A stretch of DNA of 64,000 nucleotides, taken from assembly GCF_009663145.1 (NCBI RefSeq), contig NZ_VKHR01000013.1, positions 1 to 64,000 of the forward strand. Direction: 5' to 3'. Origin of the DNA: Shewanella sp. TC10 (GTDB lineage: Bacteria; Pseudomonadota; Gammaproteobacteria; Enterobacterales; Shewanellaceae). Both the position numbers and the translations under genes were made by a program. Of this stretch, positions 9,093-18,933 are shown in pieces (position 1 is the stretch's first letter; every line of letters begins with the position of its first letter). The notes beneath the pieces were generated by a model. The model made no database searches, had not been told where the DNA came from, and saw nothing but the letters and a program-made list of their open reading frames with translations.

Positions 9093-9192
9093 TTAGGTGA
9101 GCGCACTTCGCAACATCATTGCCATTTTTTTGGGGCCAGGTTTAGGGATTTGATTGCGAAACCTGGTTTAGGAAATGAATAAAGGAATGAGT

Positions 9193-9486
9193 ATGTTTGC
9201 GGTAATTTTTAAAGCAAAAGTGGGCGCTCAAGATCGGCATTATATTGATACTGTTGCTGTTATGCGCGACTTGGCGTTCGAGCAATATAATTGCATAGAC
9301 TTTATTGCCGTGTCAGAAGGCGAGCAAGAAATTGCGATATCTTATTGGCACAATGAAGATGACATCAAGCGTTGGCATGATGACTCAAAGCACGCCGTTG
9401 CGCAGAAGTTAGGCCAACAAAAATGGTATTCATCCTACACAGTAGAAGTGGTGGAAATTAAAAGAAAGTATAGTTTTGGTGAGTAA
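9193..9486 (+). CDS. antibiotic-biosynthesis-monooxygenase (ABM) fold protein
   Basis: About 97 residues in the dimeric alpha/beta barrel (ABM) family. Visible features are the opening strand MFAVIFKAKV, a central strand FIAVSEGEQEIAISYW, and the helix-turn DDIKRWHDDSKHAVAQKLG, which resembles the W/H-containing helix of ABM proteins. Substrates of such small proteins range from quinols to heme and cannot be predicted here. I place the start at ATG 9193 because AAAGGA lies six bases upstream; an in-frame ATG at 9175 would put the RBS inside the gene. It is a single gene between ybbP and a terminator. Confidence 0.7.
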   Translation: MFAVIFKAKVGAQDRHYIDTVAVMRDLAFEQYNCIDFIAVSEGEQEIAISYWHNEDDIKRWHDDSKHAVAQKLGQQKWYSSYTVEVVEIKRKYSFGE

Positions 9487-9563
9487 GAAGCTGACTTAAC
9501 TGTTTGTTTGATTAGCTATTTTTTACCAAGCTATTTGTTTATTTAGGTTATTCTGTGTTTATG

Positions 9564-9596
9564 ATGCCGTTAAGTTCGCTTAACGGCATTATTTTT
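9564..9596 (+). terminator. rho-independent terminator after the ABM gene
   Basis: An 11-bp perfect stem, ATGCCGTTAAG with CTTAACGGCAT, around a TTCG tetraloop (9564-9589), followed by TATTTTT. Confidence 0.9.
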
Positions 9597-9699
9597 AAAT
9601 AGTGGTATCACCTTAGATAAAAGTTATTAATATCCAGTAGATGAATAAATTTTTGTTATAGTACTTAAATCGTTAACGTTAGTATTGAGCAGTGAATTT

Positions 9700-10578
9700 A
9701 TGATAAATCAAAAGTGGTTATCGACTTTTCTTAAGCTTGCTGAAGTAGGGCACTTTACCCAAACTGCTGAGCAATTATTTATGACTCAACCAGGCGTTAG
9801 CCAGCATGTTCAAAAGTTAGAACAACAGTTAAACGTACAGCTAATACAACGTTTTGGTAAGCGTTTTGAATTAACAGATGCGGGAATGCAGCTGCAGCAA
9901 TATGGTGAGCAGCTATTAAAGCAACAAGAGCAACTGTTAAGTGACATACAACTGGACTCCCCTTATGTCGGTGAATGTCGTTTTGCGTGTTCTGGCTCAT
10001 TGGCAATGTGGTTGTTTCCACACTTTATCGACTACCAAATATTGCACCCTGAATTGTCTGTATCAATAGAAGCTGCGCCAAATAAAAGAGTGATAGAGCA
10101 AGTTATCAATAATGACATTGATATTGGGATTGTGACGCAATTTATCTCTAACCCTGAGCTTGAGGTAATGCCTATTGGTGATGATAATTTATGCTTGATT
10201 GTGCCAGCAGCGTTGGAAGGTGAGGAGATTAACTTCGATAAGTTAATCTCACTTGGTGTCATTTCACACCCTGATGCAATGCATTACCTACAACAATTAG
10301 TCAGTAGTAACTATAGTGATGAACAAGTCAGTTCGCTCCCTATCGCCAGTTATGTCAACCAGTTAAGTCAGATATTACTGCCTGTTTCGAAAGGCCTTGG
10401 GTTCACTGTTTTGCCGGAATTTGCTGTTAATAGCTTCGAGCAACAAGAGCTTATTTCGGTGGTAAAACTGAAGCATCAAGTCAAAGAACCGCTTTACATG
10501 ATCCGTAAAAAGTTTCGCCCTTTACCAAAACGATATGAGTGGTTTGTCGAAACAACCACAGGGCTTATCAATCAATAA
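9700..10578 (+). CDS. LysR-family transcriptional regulator
   Basis: A 292-residue LTTR. The N-terminal winged helix-turn-helix is visible at ~5-62 (WLSTFLKLAEVGHFTQTAEQL, then QPGVSQHVQKLEQQL), followed by the linker helix and a periplasmic-binding-protein-like effector domain (~90-290). The ATG at 9700 gives the standard LTTR length; an upstream TTG at 9685 is less likely. No divergent target gene is adjacent: upstream is a terminator and downstream a convergent epimerase, so its regulon cannot be inferred from context. Confidence 0.88.
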   Translation: MINQKWLSTFLKLAEVGHFTQTAEQLFMTQPGVSQHVQKLEQQLNVQLIQRFGKRFELTDAGMQLQQYGEQLLKQQEQLLSDIQLDSPYVGECRFACSGSLAMWLFPHFIDYQILHPELSVSIEAAPNKRVIEQVINNDIDIGIVTQFISNPELEVMPIGDDNLCLIVPAALEGEEINFDKLISLGVISHPDAMHYLQQLVSSNYSDEQVSSLPIASYVNQLSQILLPVSKGLGFTVLPEFAVNSFEQQELISVVKLKHQVKEPLYMIRKKFRPLPKRYEWFVETTTGLINQ

Positions 10579-10654
10579 AAACAATGTGGTAGCGTAGAGA
10601 GTAGAGTCATTTTAGATAATGCTAATAATACTTCATAACGATTAAACGACTTTA

Positions 10655-10690
10655 AAAGGCTAATGAGATGAATGGATCTCATTAGCCTTT
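10655..10690. terminator. bidirectional terminator between lysR and the yfcH-like gene
   Basis: A 15-bp perfect stem AAAGGCTAATGAGAT (10655-10669) and its complement (10676-10690), six-base loop. A-rich flank on the left and T-rich on the right allow use from both strands, as expected between convergent genes. Confidence 0.85.
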
Positions 10691-10747
10691 AAGAGCTATT
10701 TTCTGTATTGGCTTTGTTAGTTTTAGAGCCGCTTTGCTTTTAATCTC

Positions 10748-11647
10748 TTAGGCTTTGAGGATTGAGTCTAAAGCTGGACTAATATCTGGATATTTGAAGT
10801 TAAAACCTGAAGCAAGTGTGCGTTTAGGCAATACAAACTGACCTTCAACAATCAAATCGGCCATTTCTCCCATTGCCAGTTTTAGTGCGATTACTGGTGT
10901 TGGGATTACTGCGGGACGATTTAGACTTGCACCAATAGATTCGGCAAACAATTTGTGATTAACCGGATTTGGGGCTGTTGCGTTAAATACACCTTGAGCT
11001 TCATCAGTCACTAATAAGTGTTGAATTAAATGGGTTAAATCGTCGATATGTATCCAACTAACGCCGTGTAGACCTTTCCCAATAGGGCCGCCGAGACCTA
11101 GTTTAAATGGTGGCAACATTTTGGCTAATGCTCCGCCATTTTTGCCCAATACAATGCCAATCCGTAGTACGCATACTCTTGTGTTTTCTGATTGAGATTT
11201 TAAGGCTAAATGTTCCCATTCACTGCATACTTGGTGACTAAACTCATTGTGGGCTTGACTGTCTTCATCTACAGGAGTGCTGCCTTGGCGTCCATAAAAA
11301 CCAATCGCAGATGCACTAATAAAGCTTGCTGGTGGTGTATCACTTTGCTTAATTAATTGAGTTAACATCGCTGTGATGTTCCAGCGGCTGTCGCAAATGC
11401 GTTGTTTTTGTTGGTTGCTCCAACGTTTCCCGACAATCGGTTCGCCAGCAAGGTTAATAACAGCGTCGTAATTGTTGAGGTTATTGAGTTTATCTAGGTT
11501 GTCTAGGTACTTATGTTGTCCACCCAGTGTCGCTGTAGCGTGTGAGATATTTCGAGTCACAATCGTGAGCTGGTGAGATTGTTCACTAAGCAATTTAACT
11601 AACTGTTGTCCGACAAATCCTGTTGCGCCAGTCATTAATATATTCAT
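10748..11647 (-). CDS. TIGR01777-family epimerase (YfcH-like, SDR superfamily)
   Basis: A 299-residue atypical short-chain dehydrogenase. The Rossmann NAD(P)-binding motif TGATGFVG is at 6-13; NLAGEPIVGKRW (~65-76) is the signature of the SDR39U1/YfcH group; SASAIGFYG (~111-119) covers the active-site Ser/Tyr region; a C-terminal DUF1731-like tail (LPKRTLASGFNFKYP) closes the protein. The substrate is unknown, though nucleotide-sugar-like molecules are presumed. It is transcribed alone and converges on lysR. Confidence 0.88.
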   Translation of the reverse strand: MNILMTGATGFVGQQLVKLLSEQSHQLTIVTRNISHATATLGGQHKYLDNLDKLNNLNNYDAVINLAGEPIVGKRWSNQQKQRICDSRWNITAMLTQLIKQSDTPPASFISASAIGFYGRQGSTPVDEDSQAHNEFSHQVCSEWEHLALKSQSENTRVCVLRIGIVLGKNGGALAKMLPPFKLGLGGPIGKGLHGVSWIHIDDLTHLIQHLLVTDEAQGVFNATAPNPVNHKLFAESIGASLNRPAVIPTPVIALKLAMGEMADLIVEGQFVLPKRTLASGFNFKYPDISPALDSILKA

Positions 11648-12096
11648 ATTCTCACCACTTAATCGGTCGAAAGGTGTTGGTTTAATCTATCTAGGAGCTT
11701 GATTTTAAATAGCTACGCTTAACAAGTTATTACGCAATGCAGTCGATGCTAGATCAATTTACACAACTAAAATGGTTTAAGTCAGCTATTTCAGCTCATT
11801 TAACTCCAGTTCAGCTTTTACTTGTTAAAGTAGTACGGGTTTTTAATTAAATAGCTTTAAGATAGTCATTCATAGTCAACTGATAACGAGTATAATGCGT
11901 AAGTTATTCTTATTGTGCTAGTTTAATAGTAGATTTTATGTTCAAAGTTGATGAAATATACAATTTACGTATCCATGTCTTAAGATTTTAATATCAAAAC
12001 TCTTTAATCATCGCTTTAAATAGCCATTGGAGTAATGATTAATGAAATCGAGTCATACAATTCAATAGAGTTCAGCAATATAAAAGGGTATTAAAT
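11648..12096. other. 449-bp AT-rich intergenic region
   Basis: Divergent promoter space between the epimerase and the AI-2E-type gene. No ORF longer than about 20 codons, no convincing hairpin and no recognised operator was found. Confidence 0.5.
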
Positions 12097-13224
12097 ATGA
12101 GTGGCGGTAATTCTTCATCGATGGCGTTACGTGGTTTCGCTATCATGGCTTGTTTGGTCGTGATTCTAGCGGGCATTAAAACCGCAAGTCCTATCGTCGT
12201 GCCATTTGTGTTATCTGCATTTTTAGCCGTAGTCTGTAATCCAGCAATTCAATTTATGACTCGTTACCGTGTACCTAAATGGCTATCGGTCATCTTATTA
12301 ATGATGTTTATTGTCATGATGGGGTTATGGCTTGCAAGCTTAGTAGGGAGTTCAATAAATGAATTTACCCAACAAATGCCGTTTTATCGACAACAATTAA
12401 TTGAACAGTTTTCGTGGATCTTGGAAAAACTAAACGCGCTGAATATCAATATTTCTAAAGACAAGGTATTGGAATATTTCGATCCAGGTATGGCGCTTAG
12501 TATGACGACTAATATGTTGTCGGGTTTAGGTAATGTAATGGCCAATCTATTTTTGATTATTTTGACCATTATTTTCATGTTATTTGAAGCTCAATCATTA
12601 CCGAAAAAGTTTCATTTAGCGTTAGATGATCCTGATATGCGTTTAAAGCAAATTGATAAGTTTTTGCACTCTGTAAATCAATATATGGTCATTAAAACGC
12701 TTGTCAGTATTGCCACAGGTATCATCATCGGAGTGGGTTTATCGGTCATTGGTGTCGATTATGCTTTGTTATGGGCTGTTTTAGCGTTCTTGCTTAACTA
12801 TATTCCGAATATTGGTTCTATTATTGCGGCTATTCCTGCTGTGCTATTGGCCTTTATTCAAATGGGGCCAGGAGCTGCAGGTGTTACAGCATTATTGTAC
12901 CTTGGTACTAATACTGTAATGGGCAACGCTGTTGAACCCAGGTTTATGGGCAGAGGCTTAGGTTTATCTACGTTAGTGGTATTTCTATCATTAATCTTCT
13001 GGGGCTGGTTATTAGGCTCTGTAGGTATGCTGCTTTCGGTACCATTGACTATGATTGTTAAAATCGCACTTGAATCCAGTGAAGGCGGTAAATGGTTTGC
13101 TATTTTATTGTCTGACGTTACCCCTGATGAAGATGACAACAGTAAGGTCAGCGAAGAAAATTCAGCATCAACAGATGATAGCTTGGCATCAACAGATGAT
13201 AACAAGACTGTTGATAAAGCCTAA
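12097..13224 (+). CDS. AI-2E transporter family (UPF0118/PerM-like) membrane protein
   Basis: The 375-residue polytopic inner-membrane protein has helices at ~11-45, ~62-85, ~150-165 and a C-terminal cluster ~200-325, with a soluble helical segment between. The motif LNYIPNIGSIIAAIPA (~232-247) is diagnostic of the AI-2E_transport family, as is the segment GNAVEPRFMGRGLGLS. Family members are assigned roles from AI-2 export to Na+/H+ exchange, so the substrate is open. The acidic C-terminal tail contains a 21-bp period duplication in DNA (13165-13201; ASTDDSLASTDDN in protein). It is followed 46 bp downstream by a methyltransferase on the same strand. Confidence 0.85.
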   Translation: MSGGNSSSMALRGFAIMACLVVILAGIKTASPIVVPFVLSAFLAVVCNPAIQFMTRYRVPKWLSVILLMMFIVMMGLWLASLVGSSINEFTQQMPFYRQQLIEQFSWILEKLNALNINISKDKVLEYFDPGMALSMTTNMLSGLGNVMANLFLIILTIIFMLFEAQSLPKKFHLALDDPDMRLKQIDKFLHSVNQYMVIKTLVSIATGIIIGVGLSVIGVDYALLWAVLAFLLNYIPNIGSIIAAIPAVLLAFIQMGPGAAGVTALLYLGTNTVMGNAVEPRFMGRGLGLSTLVVFLSLIFWGWLLGSVGMLLSVPLTMIVKIALESSEGGKWFAILLSDVTPDEDDNSKVSEENSASTDDSLASTDDNKTVDKA

Positions 13225-13270
13225 TAAAACTGAAATCGTAATTTAATTAATTAAAGTTGTGAAAGTATAA

Positions 13271-14200
13271 ATGAATTTTGTAAGTGATGATTTTCCGCTA
13301 GGGCAAGCACTTGCTCAAGTGAAATTAACCAATGAACTTAGCCGCATATTTCATGGCCGTGGCGGCCGTTTTGAAGGTTTTGAGCATCTTTGTTTAGATT
13401 GGTTTAACCCTGTTTTGCTATTAACTAGCTTTAAAGAGTTATCAGATGCTGAACGTATTGTGCTAACTGATGCTATCGCAGAAGTATGGCAACAACATCA
13501 CAGTGAACAGCAGTTCAACCTCGTATTCCAATACCGTAATGCTGGTAGAACCGTCACTGATATTGTAGCAGGTGATGTTCCTGAGAAGCACATAGTGACA
13601 GAAAATGGTGCAGACTTTTTAGTGCATCTTCTGCGTGGTCAAAATCACGGCATTTTTCTCGATATGGCTAACGGTCGTCGCTGGGTTAACACTCACGCTA
13701 AAGATAAAAAAGTATTAAATCTATTTGCATATACTTGCGCGTTTTCTGTCGTCGGTTTACAGGGCGGTGCGACTGAAGTTGTTAACATGGACATGAGCAA
13801 AGGTGCACTAAGTATTGGTAAACAGAATCACCTTTTAAATGGTTTTGAGTCTGGTGCGCGTTTCTTAGGTCATGATATTTTTAGATCATGGGGCAAACTG
13901 ACCAAATTGGGTCCTTATGATTTAATTGTTGCTGATCCACCGAGCAATCAAAAGGGCAGTTTTGTTGCAACTAAAGATTATGTAAGACTTTTACGCAGGT
14001 TGCCTGAATTACTTGCTGAAGATGGCGAAGTGTTACTGTGTTTGAATGCGCCAGAGTTAGGCTGTGATTTTTTAATGCAGCAAGTTGAAGATACAGCACC
14101 AAGTCTTGAGTTTATTGAGCGGATTGATAACCCTGAAGTGTTCGCAGATATCGACGAGCAGAAATCACTTAAGGTTCTCCGATATCGAGTAAATAGTTAA
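13271..14200 (+). CDS. class I SAM-dependent methyltransferase (RlmI/RlmK-like)
   Basis: A 309-residue protein with a C-terminal Rossmann methyltransferase. SAM motif I is VLNLFAYTCAFSVVGLQGGA (~153-172), the acidic ribose-binding end of strand 2 is VVNMDMSKGAL, and motif IV is DLIVADPPSNQKGSF (~217-231). DPPS in place of NPPY/DPPW matches the RlmI/RlmK m5C/m7G rRNA methyltransferase group (PF10672). No PUA or THUMP domain is present, so RNA is the likely substrate but the exact target is uncertain. A strong terminator follows. Confidence 0.85.
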   Translation: MNFVSDDFPLGQALAQVKLTNELSRIFHGRGGRFEGFEHLCLDWFNPVLLLTSFKELSDAERIVLTDAIAEVWQQHHSEQQFNLVFQYRNAGRTVTDIVAGDVPEKHIVTENGADFLVHLLRGQNHGIFLDMANGRRWVNTHAKDKKVLNLFAYTCAFSVVGLQGGATEVVNMDMSKGALSIGKQNHLLNGFESGARFLGHDIFRSWGKLTKLGPYDLIVADPPSNQKGSFVATKDYVRLLRRLPELLAEDGEVLLCLNAPELGCDFLMQQVEDTAPSLEFIERIDNPEVFADIDEQKSLKVLRYRVNS

Positions 14201-14232
14201 GTAAGATTAACAATTGAAAGTAGCACTTATTT

Positions 14233-14267
14233 AGCACAATTGAATATTCATTCAATTGTGCTTTTTT
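14233..14267 (+). terminator. rho-independent terminator after the methyltransferase gene
   Basis: A 13-bp perfect stem AGCACAATTGAAT (14233-14245) with 14250-14262, four-base loop, followed by TTTTT. Confidence 0.9.
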
Positions 14268-14570
14268 ATTGCTCTCGAATTCAGATAATAAATGTGCGTT
14301 AAATGTTGTGTTGCAAAAGCAGACTAGTTGAAGATTTGTCGTTTACATTTTCGACTATAAATACAATTCCAAAGCACAAAATCAAGCCACCCACTCCAAT
14401 TAACAAGTTGATAACTTTTGCAAAAGCGACTATACATACCTAAGCATTGCATGCAGTATCAAGATGCTTTCGCAATTGTTTTATTTATGTAAATTAATTC
14501 TCACCCTTATTAGGTCTAGTTTCTTAAGTCAAACATAAATCTTTATAGGGCAAGTGTTTAGTTTGATTTT

Positions 14571-14584
14571 ATGATCTAGATCAA
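14571..14584 (+). promoter_or_regulatory. FNR/EtrA-type box upstream of nap
   Basis: ATGAT-CTAG-ATCAA matches the FNR consensus TTGAT-N4-ATCAA at 9 of 10 defined positions. It lies 128 bp before the napE start codon. A TATA-like hexamer about 30 bases further on (14612-14619) could be the -10 element, compatible with anaerobic activation. Shewanella carries an FNR homologue, EtrA. No clear NarP heptamer pair was found. The remaining gene-free sequence 14268-14711 is AT-rich with no other clear feature. Confidence 0.65.
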
Positions 14585-14711
14585 CAAAGTTTCGTTTTAC
14601 CAATTTGTGAGTATATAGTTTAGTCTTTGATTAAAGATAAAATTCTCGCAAATCTTAGTCGGTAACAACTAAGTTACATCACTTTCATTAGATACCTCTG
14701 CTGGAGGCTCC

Positions 14712-14870
14712 ATGAGTACAGATCCGCAAAGTGAAAAAAGCCTAGAATTTAAAATTTTTATCTTCTTAACGGTTTTTTTAGCGCCAATCTTGTCAGCACT
14801 TTTAGTCAGTGCACTCGGTTTTACCATTTGGTTCAGTCAAATCCTTTCAGGCCCGCCAGGTGCTGGTTAG
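14712..14870 (+). CDS. napE: periplasmic nitrate reductase component NapE
   Basis: A 52-residue single-span membrane protein. A short polar N-terminus is followed by a hydrophobic helix (FIFLTVFLAPILSALLVSA, ~16-34), a second hydrophobic stretch containing FTIWFSQ, and the family-typical end SGPPGAG. GGAGG lies five bases before the ATG. It is the first gene of napEDABC. NapE has no settled biochemical role but accompanies many Nap operons. Confidence 0.92.
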   Translation: MSTDPQSEKSLEFKIFIFLTVFLAPILSALLVSALGFTIWFSQILSGPPGAG

Positions 14871-14910
14871 TCTTTAATAAATAACAATAATTAATAGAGA
14901 AATTGTGTCG

Positions 14911-15171
14911 ATGAGCAAAAAAGAAATCCATGTAACTAGCCTAATTGTACAAGTACAACCTGAACAAATGGCTGAAGTACGTCAAAAAATTATGGCGATG
15001 GAGAATGCTGAATTATCAGTGAATAACGAAATGAAGATTGTAGTGGTGATTGAAGGGCCTACTCAGCGCTCTTTAATGGATGACATCTCTACTATTAATG
15101 CTATTCCTGGTGTGTTGACTGCCACCATGGTTTATCACCAAAGCGAAGAGCTAGAAGAGGGTGAAGAATGA
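14911..15171 (+). CDS. napD: NapA-maturation chaperone NapD
   Basis: An 86-residue ferredoxin-like chaperone. NapD binds the twin-arginine signal of NapA and holds back export until cofactor insertion. The family opening [11 protein letters not shown] and the end MVYHQSEE with an acidic tail are clear. ATG 14911 lies ten bases after AGAGA; a GTG two codons earlier is possible. Its stop overlaps the napA start (ATGA), coupling chaperone and client. Confidence 0.93.
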   Translation: MSKKEIHVTSLIVQVQPEQMAEVRQKIMAMENAELSVNNEMKIVVVIEGPTQRSLMDDISTINAIPGVLTATMVYHQSEELEEGEE

Positions 15172-17663
15172 GTATGAACAGACGTGAATTTATGAAAGCC
15201 AATGCTGCCATTGCAGCAGCAGGCGTTGCTGGAATGGCTTTACCTGCATCAGCAAGTAACCTAATTACTAGCTCAGAGCAAACTAAATTAGAGTGGAACA
15301 AAGCGCCTTGTCGTTTTTGTGGTACGGGCTGTTCAGTCATCGTAGCCACTAGAGACGGTAAAGTGGTTGCTACTCATGGTGATGCTAAAAGTGAAGTGAA
15401 CAAAGGCCTTAACTGTGTCAAAGGTTACTTCCTTTCTAAAATTATGTATGGCCGTGATCGTCTACAAACACCAATGTTACGTATGACAAACGGTAAATAT
15501 GATAAAAATGGTGAATTTACTCCAGTAAGTTGGGATACCGCTTTCGACACCATGGCCGAAAAATGGAAAAAAACCATTAAAGCTAAAGGGCCTACTGCAG
15601 TTGGTATGTTCGGTTCCGGTCAGTGGACTGTTTGGGAAGGTTACGCTGCAGTTAAATTGATGAAAGCAGGCTTTGGCTCAAACAACATTGACCCTAACGC
15701 GCGTCACTGTATGGCATCTGCTGTAGGTGGCTTCATGCGTACTTTTGGTATTGATGAGCCAATGGGTTGTTACGATGATATGGAAGCGGCTGATGCATTT
15801 GTATTATGGGGCTCAAACATGGCAGAAATGCATCCAATTCTTTGGACTCGCGTGACTGACCGACGTTTAAGTGCACCACACGTTAAAGTAGCGGTATTAT
15901 CGACATTCCAACATCGCTCATTTGATTTAGCAGATTTACCGATTGTATTTACCCCGCAAACTGATTTAGCAATGCTTAATTTTATTGCTAACTACATCAT
16001 TCAAAATGATAAAGTTGATAAAGACTTTATCAGCAAACATGTTAATTTCCGTAAAGGCGAAACTGATATCGGTTATGGTTTACGTGCATCACACCCGCTG
16101 CAGAAAAAAGCCAAGAATGTTGGCACTGCTGGCGATTCAACCCCTATCGACTTTGAAGAATTCAAAAAGTTTGTTGCTGATTATGACGTTGAAAGTGTCA
16201 GTAAACTTTCTGGTGTACCAGAACATAAACTGATTGAACTTGCTGAGTTATATGCCGACCCTAAAAAGAAAGTGACTTCTTTTTGGACTATGGGCTTTAA
16301 CCAACACACTCGTGGTGTTTGGTGTAATAACCTGATTTATAATATTCACTTATTAGTAGGTAAAATCTCGACTCCGGGTAACAGTCCATTCTCGTTAACC
16401 GGTCAGCCTTCTGCTTGTGGTACCGCTCGTGAAGTGGGTACCTTCTCTCATAGACTTCCTGCAGATATGGTGGTTAACAACCCTAAACACCGTAAAATTG
16501 CAGAAGATATTTGGAACATTCCTGAAGGGGTTATTCCTCCTAAACCTGGTTACCACGCGGTTGAACAAAACCGACGACTTAAAGACGGGGATTTAAACTG
16601 TTATTGGGTGCAAGTAAACAACAACATGCAAGCTGCGGCTAACATGAATGAAGAAGGTTTACCGGGTTACCGTAACCCTGACAATTTCATTGTTGTTTCT
16701 GACGCTTATCCTACAGTGACCACTCAAGCCGGTGATCTGATTTTACCTTCTGCAATGTGGGTTGAAAAAGAAGGTGCCTATGGTAACGCAGAGCGTCGTA
16801 CTCAATTCTGGCATCAAATGGTGCAAGCCCCTGGCGAGTCAATGTCTGATTTATGGCAATTGATGGAATTCTCTAAGCGCTTTACCACTGATGAAGTGTG
16901 GTCTAAAGAGGTGCTTGCTGCTAATCCTGAGTTTAAAGGAAAAACCTTATTTGAAGTGCTGTTCCAAAACGGCAATGTTGAGAAATTCCCTTTAAGTGAT
17001 GCCGATCCTAAGTTTATGAATAATGAAGCTAAGCACTTTGGTTTTTACGTTCAGAAAGGCTTATTTGAAGAATACGCTCAGTTTGGTCGTGGACACGGTC
17101 ATGATTTAGCTGACTTTGACCGATATCATGAAGAGCACGGCCTACGTTGGCCTGTTGTCGACGGTAAAGAAACTAAGTGGCGTTATCGTGAAGGTGCAGA
17201 CCCATACGTGAAAGCAGGTAAAGGGTTTGAGTTTTACGGTAAACCTGATGGTAAAGCGATTATTTTTGCCTTGCCGTACGAACCTGCGCCTGAAGTACCA
17301 GATGAAGAGTTTGATATCTGGTTATCAACAGGACGTGTTTTAGAGCATTGGCATTCAGGTTCAATGACTCAACGTGTCCCTGAGCTTTATAAAGCATTTC
17401 CAGATGCAGTCTGTTTCATGCATCCAGATGATGCTAAAAAGCGTGGTTTACGCCGAGGTGATGAAGTTAAAGTTATTTCTCGTCGTGGTGAGATTAAAAC
17501 TCGCGTTGAAACAAGAGGGCGTAACAAGCCGCCTATGGGATTGGTGTTCGTGCCATGGTTTGATGCTAGCCAGCTGATTAATAAGGTCACACTTGATGCG
17601 ACAGATCCATTGTCGAAACAAACTGACTTTAAAAAGTGTGCGGTTAAGATTGTCAAAGCCTAA
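15168..17663 (+). CDS. napA: periplasmic nitrate reductase catalytic subunit NapA
   Basis: An 831-residue molybdoenzyme that reduces nitrate to nitrite in the periplasm. The Tat signal is [11 protein letters not shown] (residues 4-14) with a hydrophobic stretch ending near ALPASA. The [4Fe-4S] ligands are Cys48, Cys51, Cys55 and Cys83 (CRFCGTGC and LNCVKG). Cys181 in NARHCMAS is the Mo ligand of the bis-MGD cofactor. The C-terminal MGD-binding domain includes [14 protein letters not shown] and FVPWFDAS. Length is standard. It receives electrons from NapB/NapC encoded immediately downstream. The gene order E-D-A-B-C matches the NapC-dependent (alpha) type, without NapGH. Confidence 0.97.
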   Translation: MSMNRREFMKANAAIAAAGVAGMALPASASNLITSSEQTKLEWNKAPCRFCGTGCSVIVATRDGKVVATHGDAKSEVNKGLNCVKGYFLSKIMYGRDRLQTPMLRMTNGKYDKNGEFTPVSWDTAFDTMAEKWKKTIKAKGPTAVGMFGSGQWTVWEGYAAVKLMKAGFGSNNIDPNARHCMASAVGGFMRTFGIDEPMGCYDDMEAADAFVLWGSNMAEMHPILWTRVTDRRLSAPHVKVAVLSTFQHRSFDLADLPIVFTPQTDLAMLNFIANYIIQNDKVDKDFISKHVNFRKGETDIGYGLRASHPLQKKAKNVGTAGDSTPIDFEEFKKFVADYDVESVSKLSGVPEHKLIELAELYADPKKKVTSFWTMGFNQHTRGVWCNNLIYNIHLLVGKISTPGNSPFSLTGQPSACGTAREVGTFSHRLPADMVVNNPKHRKIAEDIWNIPEGVIPPKPGYHAVEQNRRLKDGDLNCYWVQVNNNMQAAANMNEEGLPGYRNPDNFIVVSDAYPTVTTQAGDLILPSAMWVEKEGAYGNAERRTQFWHQMVQAPGESMSDLWQLMEFSKRFTTDEVWSKEVLAANPEFKGKTLFEVLFQNGNVEKFPLSDADPKFMNNEAKHFGFYVQKGLFEEYAQFGRGHGHDLADFDRYHEEHGLRWPVVDGKETKWRYREGADPYVKAGKGFEFYGKPDGKAIIFALPYEPAPEVPDEEFDIWLSTGRVLEHWHSGSMTQRVPELYKAFPDAVCFMHPDDAKKRGLRRGDEVKVISRRGEIKTRVETRGRNKPPMGLVFVPWFDASQLINKVTLDATDPLSKQTDFKKCAVKIVKA

Positions 17664-17674
17664 GGAGAACGACC

Positions 17675-18151
17675 ATGAAAACACGTAATGTTTTATCAGT
17701 ATTTGTATTATTGAGTCTTTCTTTTGCTGCTATGGCTGAAATTGCGTCTGTGCCTGAAGATAAGGTTGCTACTTTACGACTTGCGCCAATTGATATTGAG
17801 CCAACACCGCCAGCGATGCAAAAGGTGATTAACTCTGACGTAAAACAAGTGCGTAATTATCCAATGCAACCGCCGGTAATCCCGCATCGCATTGATGGTT
17901 ACCAGATTGATTTGAAAGTAAATAAATGTATGCAGTGCCATGCGCGAAATAGTACAGGGCATTCACAAGCACCTATGGTGAGTGTGACGCATTATATGGA
18001 TAGAGAAAATAACTTCTTGGCATCATTATCGCCACGTCGTTATTACTGTACTCAATGCCATGTATCTCAATTAGATGCCAAGATACTTGTCGAGAATGAT
18101 TTCGTTGATGTTAAAGAGTTAATGAAACATTCTTCAACAGCTGAGCACTAG
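17675..18151 (+). CDS. napB: diheme cytochrome c electron-transfer subunit NapB
   Basis: A 158-residue periplasmic cytochrome with signal peptide (~1-21, cleaved near AMA) and two heme c sites, CMQCH (85-89) and CTQCH (125-129). Distal His candidates include VTHYM. NapB passes electrons from NapC to NapA. It lies 11 bp after napA, with AAGGAG as RBS, and 8 bp before napC. Confidence 0.96.
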   Translation: MKTRNVLSVFVLLSLSFAAMAEIASVPEDKVATLRLAPIDIEPTPPAMQKVINSDVKQVRNYPMQPPVIPHRIDGYQIDLKVNKCMQCHARNSTGHSQAPMVSVTHYMDRENNFLASLSPRRYYCTQCHVSQLDAKILVENDFVDVKELMKHSSTAEH

Positions 18152-18159
18152 GAGCGTTT

Positions 18160-18759
18160 ATGATTTCAAAATTACTAGAAAACCTGAATTTAATTTGGAA
18201 AGTACTTAATCGTCCAAGTGTTCACTACAGTCTAGGTTTTCTAACTCTTGGTGGCTTTGTTGCAGGGGTGATTTTCTGGGGGGGCTTTAACACTGCCTTG
18301 GAAGTTACTAACCAAGAACAGTTTTGTATTGGTTGCCATGAGATGGAAAATAACGTTTATGAAGAGTTAAAAACGACGATTCATTTTACTAACCGTAGTG
18401 GTGTGCGCGCTACGTGTCCTGATTGTCATGTTCCTCATAACTGGACGGATAAAATTGCCCGTAAAATGCAAGCGTCTAAAGAGGTTTGGGGTAAGGTATT
18501 CGGCACAATTAACACCCGTGAAAAGTTTGAAGCGAAACGTCGTCATCTAGCGGAGAATGAGTGGAATAGATTAAAAGCAAATGATTCGTTAGAGTGCCGT
18601 AATTGCCATAACTTTGATTACATGGATTTTACGCGTCAATCTAAACGTGCATCACAAATGCATTCGACTTCACTCGCCAGTGGTGAAAAAACCTGTATTG
18701 ATTGCCATAAAGGGATTGCTCACCAATTACCTGACATGGCAGGAGTGGAAGGTTTTTAA
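18160..18759 (+). CDS. napC: membrane-anchored tetraheme quinol dehydrogenase NapC
   Basis: A 199-residue NapC/NirT-family cytochrome. One N-terminal membrane anchor (~23-44) precedes four heme motifs: CIGCH (56-60), CPDCH (86-90), CRNCH (146-150) and CIDCH (179-183). It oxidises menaquinol or ubiquinol and feeds NapB. In Shewanella the related CymA can also serve several reductases, but position in the operon and family length favour NapC. Last gene of the operon, followed by a terminator. Confidence 0.95.
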   Translation: MISKLLENLNLIWKVLNRPSVHYSLGFLTLGGFVAGVIFWGGFNTALEVTNQEQFCIGCHEMENNVYEELKTTIHFTNRSGVRATCPDCHVPHNWTDKIARKMQASKEVWGKVFGTINTREKFEAKRRHLAENEWNRLKANDSLECRNCHNFDYMDFTRQSKRASQMHSTSLASGEKTCIDCHKGIAHQLPDMAGVEGF

Positions 18760-18808
18760 TACTTCAACAGCGATAAAAATCATATAGATTTTAGACATTT
18801 TGTATCAT

Positions 18809-18836
18809 AAAAAGCCAGCGTAAGCTGGCTTTTTTA
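18809..18836 (+). terminator. rho-independent terminator of napEDABC
   Basis: Stem AAAAGCCAGC with GCTGGCTTTT around a GTAA loop, followed by more T. It lies about 50 bases after the napC stop. Confidence 0.92.
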
Positions 18837-18933
18837 TATCTAATAGCGCTATATTTAAATATACAAATTATTCAGCAGTAATAGAGACTTAATTTGGCTA
18901 ACTTATCTTGAATCGTACACTGAAGCAGGATGC

